DNA of 5,148 nucleotides from Gammaproteobacteria bacterium. Its GTDB lineage: Bacteria; Pseudomonadota; Gammaproteobacteria; Pseudomonadales; Azotimanducaceae. The notes under the pieces are model-generated. The model saw only the letters and a list, made by a program, of their open reading frames with translations. It ran no database searches and was not told the DNA's origin. Below are positions 1-5,148 of the stretch, in pieces. Position 1 is the stretch's first letter, and every line of letters begins with the position of its first letter. The position numbers and the translations under genes are program-made. The stretch spans positions 12,369 through 17,516 of the forward strand of contig NZEI01000095.1 in the NCBI GenBank assembly GCA_002690405.1, read 5' to 3'.

Positions 1-70
1 GGCGTCCGCTCTTAGAGCTAAAGGGTCGATTCGGACCCGTTCACCAATGCTCTTCTAACGAATAGTGGGA

Positions 71-76
71 TATAAT
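71..76 (+). promoter_or_regulatory. -10 element of the fagA-fumC operon promoter
   Basis: A perfect TATAAT hexamer lies 51 nt upstream of the chosen fagA start codon. No convincing -35 hexamer sits 16-18 nt further upstream: the bases near 47-53 match TTGACA poorly, and the TTCACC at 40-45 is about 25 nt away. The promoter may therefore be weak or activator-dependent, or the -10 may work with a degenerate -35. Transcription would be expected to start around position 83, inside the Fur palindrome, which fits repression by steric block. The hexamer itself is seen directly; its function is inferred. Confidence 0.6.
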
Positions 77-103
77 TGCGGATGATTATCATTCGCAATT
101 ATA
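71..103. promoter_or_regulatory. Fur box (ferric uptake regulator operator)
   Basis: This is a 33-bp inverted repeat centred on position 87. The outer arms are TATAATTGCG (71-80) and CGCAATTATA (94-103), and the inner arms form ATGATTATCAT (82-92). Only the 81/93 pair and the central base break the symmetry. Read on the minus strand, the central 19 bp (78-96) match the Fur consensus GATAATGATAATCATTATC at 14 of 19 positions, with an unbroken core match of 12. The site overlaps the TATAAT hexamer, so iron-loaded Fur would exclude RNA polymerase. Fur control of fumC together with its upstream gene is established in Pseudomonas aeruginosa. A further half-site, ATAATTG at 101-107, extends the array on the downstream side. 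Confidence 0.9.
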
Positions 104-126
104 ATTGTTCGCTTGGAGCGTTGACG

Positions 127-459
127 ATGCCGTGTTTTGAAACTGAACAGGCTATCCGTTGGGGTAAGGCACCGGACAATCCGGAAATCCTCTATGGTTA
201 TTTGTCCCGATGCGAAAAATTTGCTGAAAATGCCAAACAGCCTGAAGCGGTTAGGCTTCTCGAGCGGGTAATTGAACTTTTAACCGATGTGATTTGTGAT
301 ACCTGTGTGCCTCGGCAATGGCGCTGTCTATGCCTGGACAACTTATATCGACCGCTGGAATCTTTGCATCGTATGGCGGTTTCACAGGAAGACAGGCGCC
401 GACTCAATAAAAAAATATACGAAATTAACGTGCTGACCAGATTCTTTCTGACTGGCTGA
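127..459 (+). CDS. fagA: FagA-like protein (Fur-associated gene upstream of fumC)
   Basis: This 110-residue, apparently cytosolic protein has no signal peptide or membrane segment. It is assigned as FagA from its position directly upstream of fumC behind a Fur box, and from the block W65-R-C-L-C-L-D71 followed by R75-P-L. That block resembles the WRSLCLD...RPL stretch I recall from Pseudomonas FagA proteins. The molecular function of the family is unknown, and it is usually described only as a Fur-regulated companion of fumC. The ATG at 127 is chosen because GGAG (115-118) lies 8 nt upstream. The longer in-frame option, TTG at 76, falls inside the Fur operator and before the likely transcription start. 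The protein looks largely helical, with a basic C-terminal region (R90-K96). It carries six cysteines, four of them clustered as C57-x2-C60 and C67-x-C69. fumC follows after 22 nt, so the two are almost certainly co-transcribed. Confidence 0.75.
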   Translation: MPCFETEQAIRWGKAPDNPEILYGYLSRCEKFAENAKQPEAVRLLERVIELLTDVICDTCVPRQWRCLCLDNLYRPLESLHRMAVSQEDRRRLNKKIYEINVLTRFFLTG

Positions 460-481
460 GATTACTAAAGGTAAGGACTAA

Positions 482-1867
482 ATGGTTATGGGCAAGAAAC
501 GGATTGTCAAAGACAGCATGGGCACGATGGAGGTGGATGAGTCAGCACTCTATGGGGCTCAGACACAACGCGCCATTGATAACTTCCCAGTGAGTGGTCG
601 TAAGATGCCGGAAGAGTTCATTCGAGGGCTACTGCTTATCAAAAAGAATGCAGCGTTGGCGAATGAAAAACTGGGTTGCCTAGATGGGTCGGTAGCCAAT
701 CCCATAAGGCTGGCTTGCGATGAGCTTCTGGGTGATGCTGCCCTAATGGACAACTTTCCGGTCGATGTTTTTCAAACGGGTTCCGGCACAAGCTCTAACA
801 TGAATGCGAACGAAGTGATCGCTAACATCGCAACGCGCATCGGCGGCAGCACTATCGATCCCAATGATCACGTTAATTTTGGGCAAAGTAGTAACGACGT
901 TATTCCTACTGCGATCCATGTCAGTGCTAGGCTTGGGATTGAGCAAAGCCTCAAACCCGCGCTACTGCATCTTATTAATACCATCGAGGAAAAGGCGTCT
1001 ACCGTTTCGGGATTTTGCAAAACCGGGCGTACGCACTTGATGGACGCTATGCCCGTGCGTATGGATCAAACGCTTCTGGGTTGGGCGAGTCAGCTACGGC
1101 ATGGTATGAGCCTGTTAACTGCGGGGTCGGATTCTCTGCAGGGCCTCGCGTTAGGTGGTACCGCGGTAGGCACCGGTATTAATACTCATCCCGACTTTGC
1201 TACCACTTTTTCTGAGTTGTTGTCTTCAGAGCTTGGCATTGAGTTTAAGCGGGGTGAAAATTTTTTTGCTCTGATGGGTAGTCAGGATCCGACTGTTGCG
1301 CTTTCTGGCCAACTCAAAGCTTTGGCTGTCATGCTGTTAAAAATAGCTAATGATTTGCGGTGGATGAATTCAGGTCCGCTTGCGGGATTGGGTGAAATAA
1401 CGCTCGAAGCTCTGCAGCCTGGATCATCTATCATGCCAGGAAAAGTGAATCCGGTGATTCCCGAGTCGGTAGCCATGGTCGCAGCTGAAGTCATAGGCAA
1501 TGATGCAACGGTAACCATTGCCGGTCAGTCCGGAAATTTTGAACTCAATGTGATGTTGCCCGTGATAGCCGATAACGTGTTGTCGAGTATTTTACTTTTG
1601 AGCAATAGCGTGGTTTTGCTAGCGGATAAAGCTATCAGCAGCTTTCAAGTGAACGAGGCCCAATTGAACAATGCGCTGCATAAAAATCCGATATTAGTGA
1701 CCGCATTAAATCCTGTGATCGGTTATTTAAAAGCCGCAGAAATTGCGAAGATTGCCTATCGGGAAAATCGCCCAATCATTGATGTAGCGGCGGAGAATAC
1801 CGATATTGATTATGCGGAATTACAGTCTCTCTTGGACCCGCATAAACTTACTGAGGGAGGCCTGTAG
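482..1867 (+). CDS. fumC: Class II (iron-independent) fumarate hydratase FumC
   Basis: FumC catalyses the reversible hydration of fumarate to L-malate in the TCA cycle. It acts as a cytosolic homotetramer without an Fe-S cluster, so it can replace the iron-dependent class I fumarases when iron is scarce or oxidants are present. All three conserved regions of the fumarase/aspartase superfamily are visible: TGSGTSSNMN at residues 99-108 with GQSSNDVIPTA at 134-144; GRTHLMDAMP with the catalytic-type His at 185; and the signature GSSIMPGKVNP at 314-324. The 461-residue length is normal, and the C-terminal LTEGGL agrees with Pseudomonas FumC as I remember it, so the gene appears complete. The start is ambiguous. 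TAAGGA at 472-477 is better spaced for ATG 488 (459 residues, beginning MGKKRIVKDSMG), whereas AAGG at 468-471 suits ATG 482. The second gene of the operon, it should be induced by iron limitation. Confidence 0.96.
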   Translation: MVMGKKRIVKDSMGTMEVDESALYGAQTQRAIDNFPVSGRKMPEEFIRGLLLIKKNAALANEKLGCLDGSVANPIRLACDELLGDAALMDNFPVDVFQTGSGTSSNMNANEVIANIATRIGGSTIDPNDHVNFGQSSNDVIPTAIHVSARLGIEQSLKPALLHLINTIEEKASTVSGFCKTGRTHLMDAMPVRMDQTLLGWASQLRHGMSLLTAGSDSLQGLALGGTAVGTGINTHPDFATTFSELLSSELGIEFKRGENFFALMGSQDPTVALSGQLKALAVMLLKIANDLRWMNSGPLAGLGEITLEALQPGSSIMPGKVNPVIPESVAMVAAEVIGNDATVTIAGQSGNFELNVMLPVIADNVLSSILLLSNSVVLLADKAISSFQVNEAQLNNALHKNPILVTALNPVIGYLKAAEIAKIAYRENRPIIDVAAENTDIDYAELQSLLDPHKLTEGGL

Positions 1868-1915
1868 GCGATGTCTGACGGTCAGGGCTGCATGAGTCGG
1901 CTAAGTTGCTGCTGA

Positions 1916-1925
1916 TAAGGCGGTG
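1916..1925 (+). promoter_or_regulatory. Strong Shine-Dalgarno site that sets a TTG start
   Basis: TAAGGCGGTG matches the full complement of the 16S rRNA 3' tail (TAAGGAGGTG) at 9 of 10 positions. It ends 8 nt before the TTG at 1934. The in-frame stop TAA at 1916-1918 is part of the site, so translation of the membrane gene cannot begin earlier in this frame. No ATG or GTG is in frame between the stop and the TTG. This unusually complete pairing probably compensates for the weak TTG initiator. Confidence 0.75.
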
Positions 1926-1933
1926 CTTGTTCC

Positions 1934-2473
1934 TTGTTAGTTTTAATTGCTTGGTTGTGTGCGGGGCTGGCCGTTGTATTGGCGTTTTGCTTATGGCGTG
2001 GAATGCTGCGTCTGCGGTTTGCTGCAGTTTGGGTAATTCTCTTGCTGTCTGCTTCGTTTCTGCTCTTCGGTTTGGCGTATCAGCTTGTCTTCGCGGCGGT
2101 CTACTTGTTTCTTGTCGTGCCCTCTTTGGCATGGGTTCTCGTTGCTTATGCAGGTAATTTCCCAGCGGCGGTATTGACACCGTTTAAGCGAACAGGCACC
2201 GATTGGGTACCCAAGAATGTTGCCCATCATCTAGCAAAGTTTCTTTGGGCAGTCGTATTTTCCGGCCTTACTTCAATCTTATCTGTCGTAGCAGTGTGTA
2301 ACCTTTTACCGTTGAGTCCGGTTGACCGTATCGCCCTCATGGTCATCGCGGGACCATTGGTTTGGGGAACGGTATTAGCTTGGATGCTGATTCAGCATCC
2401 TGGCTTGAGACTGCGGATTTTCCTGGCTGTCATGGGATTGTCTGCTCTTGTGACTCTGATTCGTTGGACGTAA
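1934..2473 (+). CDS. Six-helix inner-membrane protein of an iron-uptake operon, possible DUF3325-DUF3649-like fusion
   Basis: This very hydrophobic protein has 179 residues. I count six likely transmembrane segments: 2-20, 29-48, 51-72, 101-122, 132-152 and 160-176. A polar linker (about 73-100, containing F84-K-R and H98-H99) divides it into two three-helix halves. I do not recognise the whole protein. By layout and residue pattern, the second half (the HHLAKFLWAVVF region through LLPLSPVDR to the end) resembles the small DUF3649 membrane proteins. The first half is compatible with DUF3325-type proteins. Both families commonly flank PepSY membrane genes in siderophore-receptor loci, so a fused form is plausible, but this is inference from memory. 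TTG 1934 is taken as the start because of the near-ideal Shine-Dalgarno at 1916-1925. The first in-frame ATG lies after the first helix (residue 24). The PepSY gene begins 7 nt after the stop, which suggests a shared role in the inner membrane and probable translational coupling. Confidence 0.75.
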   Translation: MLVLIAWLCAGLAVVLAFCLWRGMLRLRFAAVWVILLLSASFLLFGLAYQLVFAAVYLFLVVPSLAWVLVAYAGNFPAAVLTPFKRTGTDWVPKNVAHHLAKFLWAVVFSGLTSILSVVAVCNLLPLSPVDRIALMVIAGPLVWGTVLAWMLIQHPGLRLRIFLAVMGLSALVTLIRWT

Positions 2474-2480
2474 CTATCAG

Positions 2481-3914
2481 ATGATTAGTACGGATACCGT
2501 AAAACGGGCCATTGCGGGGCACTCTTGGTTAGGCCTTGTGTCGGGTGGGCTGATGTATCTGATCTGCCTAAGTGGATCGCTATTGGTTTTTTCCAGTGAG
2601 ATCGAGCAATGGGAGCAGCCTGACGCTCCGATGATCAATCCAATTGATTTCAATGTAGCTGCGGCCGAAACGACCTTTAATTCGGTCCTGGGCAGAGGCT
2701 CAAATTTGACGCCGCATATGTACTTAGTGCCGCCCACGTCTGACTCTCCGCGCGCGCGTATAGCGTCAGAAAAGGAGAGTTGGTTCCTTTACCCTAATGG
2801 TGAAATAGGTCAGAAAGAGCGGGTGTTTTGGTCTTCTATGCTGCGTGAGCTGCACTACTTTTTGCACCTGCCAGAAAGCTGGGGCATGTTGCTCGTGAGT
2901 TCTTTAGGCGCGATTTTAGTTGGCCTTATTATCACGGGTCTCTTTGCGCACCCTGGGATTTTGCGCGATGCCTTCGCTCTGCGGCTAAATAAATCTTTGC
3001 AGCTGAAGGAAACCGACATCCACAATCGTTTGAGTGTTTGGGCTGCGCCTTTCCATTTGACCATTGCGGTAACCGGAGCATTTTTTGGCTTGGCGTTGCC
3101 TACTCTAGCCATTATTGCCGAGGCTGAATTCGCAGGCGATCAACAGGCTGTGATAGAAACCGTCTATGGTGTGGATCCACAGGTCGAATTAAACCAAGGC
3201 GCCATTGCAGTAAACGCGATCTTGCAGCAGATGCCCGTCTTGGCCGGCGATGGAGAAACTTTTTTGCTTACCGTGCATGAGGCTGAATCAGAAAAACGCT
3301 TTGTAGGAGTTTCTGTCCAGCACAAAGACAGCATGATTTATGCTGAAAATTACCTCTTTACCACGGCAGGATCTTTTATTCGAACGGACGGTTGGATCGA
3401 CGGTGGAATTGGCAAAAAAGTGCTCTACAGCGTCTATCGCCTGCACTTCGGCAATTTTTCTGGGTATTGGGTCAAATTGGCTTATCTTGTTCTTGGGCTG
3501 TCACTCACCGTAGTTGCTGCGTCTGGTGTCAATGTTTGGTTGGCAAAGCGCCGCGTCGAAGATGGTCTATCTGACTTATGGGCGGGAGTTGTTTGGGGGA
3601 GTCCATTGGCATTGACGATCTCTGCCGGTGTGGGGTTTTGGGTGGATTTTGGTCTGGCTGCGGTTTTTTGGTTGGTGCTGTGCTCTTCTTGTTTCTTGGC
3701 TCTCTACTTGTGTGATTTAGTTCGCTTTAAATCGTTAGCGAGACGATTGAATGTGCTGGGGCTGGTTGGATTACTTGCGATACAGGTTGTGTTGTTTCAA
3801 GAAGATGCATTCCGTAGCGCGGCTTTAGTGATGAACCAAATCATTTTTTGCTTGCTAGTAGGCATTGTCTTGGTAGAAGCGTCCCATGTCAGACTATTCA
3901 AGCGAATGGCTTAG
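2481..3914 (+). CDS. PepSY-associated transmembrane protein (iron-regulated, PiuB-type)
   Basis: This 477-residue inner-membrane protein belongs to the PepSY_TM family, found with siderophore uptake genes and implicated in reducing or handling ferric siderophores. Family landmarks appear in order: an N-terminal GHSWLGLVSGGLMYL helix (about 13-36); a roughly 98-residue external loop; LRELHYFLHLPESWG (121-135) leading into helix 2 (135-158); HNRLSVWAAPFHL starting helix 3 (181-210); a second external loop; and YRLHFGNFSGYWVKL opening helix 4 (331-352). Four more helices follow at about 368-386, 390-412, 423-439 and 447-466, giving eight in all. His14, His125, His129, His181, His192 and His322 lie near helix ends, where heme or metal ligands might be expected; this is inference. 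Only a weak Shine-Dalgarno precedes ATG 2481, and the upstream gene ends 7 nt before it, which points to translational coupling. It is the last gene of the Fur-controlled operon. The exact substrate cannot be told from the sequence. Confidence 0.88.
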   Translation: MISTDTVKRAIAGHSWLGLVSGGLMYLICLSGSLLVFSSEIEQWEQPDAPMINPIDFNVAAAETTFNSVLGRGSNLTPHMYLVPPTSDSPRARIASEKESWFLYPNGEIGQKERVFWSSMLRELHYFLHLPESWGMLLVSSLGAILVGLIITGLFAHPGILRDAFALRLNKSLQLKETDIHNRLSVWAAPFHLTIAVTGAFFGLALPTLAIIAEAEFAGDQQAVIETVYGVDPQVELNQGAIAVNAILQQMPVLAGDGETFLLTVHEAESEKRFVGVSVQHKDSMIYAENYLFTTAGSFIRTDGWIDGGIGKKVLYSVYRLHFGNFSGYWVKLAYLVLGLSLTVVAASGVNVWLAKRRVEDGLSDLWAGVVWGSPLALTISAGVGFWVDFGLAAVFWLVLCSSCFLALYLCDLVRFKSLARRLNVLGLVGLLAIQVVLFQEDAFRSAALVMNQIIFCLLVGIVLVEASHVRLFKRMA

Positions 3915-3953
3915 ACAGCTTGCGCCCTAGGGTCGCGCTTTAGCGGTAACTAG

Positions 3954-4010
3954 GCGCCTTACTTATAGCCCTTGTACGCACCAGCGCCGCTGAGCGCTAT
4001 AAGTAAGCGC
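3954..4010. terminator. Long imperfect inverted repeat between convergent genes, possible bidirectional terminator
   Basis: The left arm 3954-3969 (GCGCCTTACTTATAGC) pairs with the right arm 3996-4010 (GCTATAAGTAAGCGC) over 15 bp, with one bulged C at 3958. The 26-nt apical region contains a small nested hairpin, CAGC-GCC-GCTG (3982-3992). The element lies 39 nt beyond the PepSY stop and 31 nt beyond the stop of the convergent acyl-CoA dehydrogenase, where a shared terminator would be expected. No run of T follows on either strand, so it is not a textbook intrinsic terminator. It may instead block exonucleases after Rho-dependent termination, or be a dispersed intergenic repeat. The inverted repeat is seen directly; the role is inferred. 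Confidence 0.5.
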
Positions 4011-4025
4011 ATGATTCGCTCGCTT

Positions 4026-4049
4026 GTCTTAAACCCTTTCGTTAAAGAC
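4026..4049 (-). terminator. Small hairpin at the 3' end of the acyl-CoA dehydrogenase gene
   Basis: On the minus strand GTCTTTAAC pairs with GTTTAAGAC around a GAAAGG loop, giving 8 bp and one T-T mismatch. The stop codon TAA of the dehydrogenase lies within the first arm. No U-tract follows, so termination activity is doubtful. It could stabilise the message 3' end together with the larger inverted repeat at 3954-4010. Confidence 0.3.
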
Positions 4050-5148
4050 CAAGCACTGCCTTAGCAATAACATTGCGCTGAATCTCATTAGAGCCCCCGT
4101 AAATAGAGGAAGCGCGACCAAAATTCATATCGGATACCGCGCTAACGGCATAGTCTGGCCCGGGCGCTGGCAGATTGCTTTCACCGCGAATCAGATCTGT
4201 GTCGAAAGGTAGGCTGTAGTTGCCGACCGCTTCAACCCGCAGGGACTCTAGGGTTTGTTGCACTTGGGTGCCGACGATTTTCAGCATGGATGCCTCGTCC
4301 CCGGGGGCGCCGGTTTTTTCCACACTGGCAATGACTCGCGCTTCCAAGGCCTTTAGAGCCTGCAGTTGTACTTCTGTATTTGCCAATTCCGCCATAAAGG
4401 CGTTGGAATCAGACAAGGTGCCGCCAAAGCCGTCTTGCTCCGCCTGGGTAATATCCGATAAGGCCTTTACCAGACGCTCAGAATGCGCGACGTTAGCAAT
4501 CCCTGCTCGTTCGTTGGCGAGCAGAAACTTGGCGTAAGTCCAGCCCATATTCTCTTCGCCGATCAGGTTAGTCGCAGGTACACGAACATCAGAAAAGAAC
4601 ACCTGATTAAGGTGGTGCATGCCGTCGATGGATACTATCGGTTTGACCTCAACCCCCGGAGTCTTCATATCAATGAGCAAAAAGCTGATACCGCGCTGGG
4701 GCTTAGAATCTGGGTCTGTGCGTACTAAGGTAAAAATCCAATCGGCTTTGTGGGCATTAGTAGTCCAAATTTTTTGGCCATTAACTACATAGTCGTCGCC
4801 ATCGCGTACCGCTGCGGTTTTGAGCGAGGCAAGATCGGAGCCACTGCCCGGTTCGGAATAACCTTGGCACCACCAAACGCTGCCATCGAGGATTTTCGGC
4901 AAGTGCTGGGCTTTTTGCTCTGAGTTACCGAAGGAGTAAAGCACGGGTCCCACCATGTCGATGCCAAATGGCATGATCATCGGCGCACCGGCCAGTGCTG
5001 TGGCGTTGGAATAAATTTGCTTTTGCCGCAGCGTCCACCCGGTACCGCCGTGTTCAACGGGCCAATCTGGTGCGATCCAACCTTGGTTATAGACGGCTTT
5101 ATGCCACCGTTCGCCGTCTGCGCGGCTGATGCCAAAACCCAAAGAGGC
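4042..5148 (-). CDS. Acyl-CoA dehydrogenase, N-terminus beyond the window
   Basis: This FAD-dependent enzyme introduces an alpha,beta double bond into an acyl-CoA thioester and passes electrons to an electron-transfer flavoprotein. The frame is open to the window edge and starts in mid-protein (A-S-L-G-F-G). About 30-40 N-terminal residues of a normal protein of roughly 400 are missing, and the TTG at 5142-5140 is most likely an internal Leu. Visible landmarks are GWIAPDWPVEHGGTGW, the flavin-contact region CQGYSEPGSGSDLASLKT, NGQKIWTTNAHKADW, and the C-terminal IYGGSNEIQRN. The sequence resembles the large-subunit-like branch that includes pimeloyl-CoA dehydrogenase PimC and the steroid-side-chain FadE26-type enzymes, rather than MCAD. 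In place of MCAD's YEG catalytic Glu there is Gly (codon 4096-4098). The likely base is the Glu of LLANERAG (codon 4510-4512), as in isovaleryl- and long-chain dehydrogenases. Some members of this branch act as heteromers with a second acyl-CoA dehydrogenase. It is convergent with the iron operon and appears unrelated to it. The substrate is unknown. Confidence 0.92.
   Translation of the reverse strand, partial: ASLGFGISRADGERWHKAVYNQGWIAPDWPVEHGGTGWTLRQKQIYSNATALAGAPMIMPFGIDMVGPVLYSFGNSEQKAQHLPKILDGSVWWCQGYSEPGSGSDLASLKTAAVRDGDDYVVNGQKIWTTNAHKADWIFTLVRTDPDSKPQRGISFLLIDMKTPGVEVKPIVSIDGMHHLNQVFFSDVRVPATNLIGEENMGWTYAKFLLANERAGIANVAHSERLVKALSDITQAEQDGFGGTLSDSNAFMAELANTEVQLQALKALEARVIASVEKTGAPGDEASMLKIVGTQVQQTLESLRVEAVGNYSLPFDTDLIRGESNLPAPGPDYAVSAVSDMNFGRASSIYGGSNEIQRNVIAKAVLGL

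Noticed and set aside
1..46. tRNA-like 3' end: a GGGTC-GATTCG-GACCC stem-loop followed by a sequence ending in ACCA
   Set aside because: The T-loop is one base short and lacks TTCRA after the stem. The seven bases before the ACCA do not pair with the first seven bases of the window, and no anticodon arm can be drawn. It is more likely a chance stem-loop or a remnant of an upstream 3' end. An alternative GTCCG (4-8)/CGGAC (32-36) pairing also exists, but no function follows from it.
76..126. N-terminal extension of the fagA product from TTG 76
   Set aside because: This start lies inside the Fur palindrome and upstream of the expected transcription start. The ATG at 127 has a well-spaced GGAG.
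1906..2157. 83-codon plus-strand frame overlapping the membrane gene
   Set aside because: It is out of frame with the better-supported gene at 1934-2473, has no conserved feature, and ends inside that gene.
1848..2180. 110-codon open frame on the minus strand opposite the membrane gene
   Set aside because: Its product is rich in Arg, Gln and Pro, as expected from antisense reading of a hydrophobic gene. It has no recognisable domain and overlaps the end of fumC.
3954..4010. Integron attC site
   Set aside because: The arms are not bounded by RYYYAAC and GTTRRRY core sites, and no integron cassette structure surrounds them.
4220..4728. Plus-strand open frames opposite the acyl-CoA dehydrogenase
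   Set aside because: They lie wholly antisense to a clear, conserved gene and have no domain signature or good ribosome-binding site.

Overview
The window looks like a piece of a gammaproteobacterial chromosome, probably a marine or soil relative of Pseudomonas or Cellvibrio. This is inferred from a fagA-fumC gene pair behind a Fur box, Shine-Dalgarno sites of the usual proteobacterial type and moderate GC content. No genus can be fixed from the sequence alone. There is no sign of a mobile element, CRISPR array, rRNA or intact tRNA.

Positions 1-126 hold a regulatory region. A perfect TATAAT hexamer is fused to a nearly perfect 33-bp palindrome whose core matches the Fur-box consensus. Four co-directional genes follow with short gaps (22, 66 and 7 nt) and read as one iron-responsive operon. 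They are a small FagA-like protein (127-459), an iron-independent class II fumarase FumC (482-1867), a six-helix membrane protein that starts at TTG behind an almost ideal Shine-Dalgarno sequence (1934-2473), and a PepSY-associated transmembrane protein of the iron-uptake/PiuB type (2481-3914).

The operon makes sense as an iron-starvation unit. When Fur releases the promoter, the cell makes a fumarase without an Fe-S cluster, together with inner-membrane proteins of a kind usually found next to siderophore receptors and thought to help reduce or process imported ferric complexes. The classical Pseudomonas layout is fagA-fumC-orfX-sodA. Here the two membrane genes occupy the place of orfX-sodA, and this is the most notable feature of the window.

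Positions 3915-4041 separate the operon from a convergent gene and contain a long imperfect inverted repeat (3954-4010) and a smaller hairpin (4026-4049). Neither has a clear T-tract. The convergent minus-strand gene (4042-5148) is an acyl-CoA dehydrogenase whose N-terminus is cut off by the window edge. It has Gly where the medium-chain enzymes carry the catalytic Glu, and a Glu in the alternative 'NER' position.

The individual gene families are known. I see no wholly undescribed system, but the operon composition and the membrane gene with its possible fused domains are worth checking.
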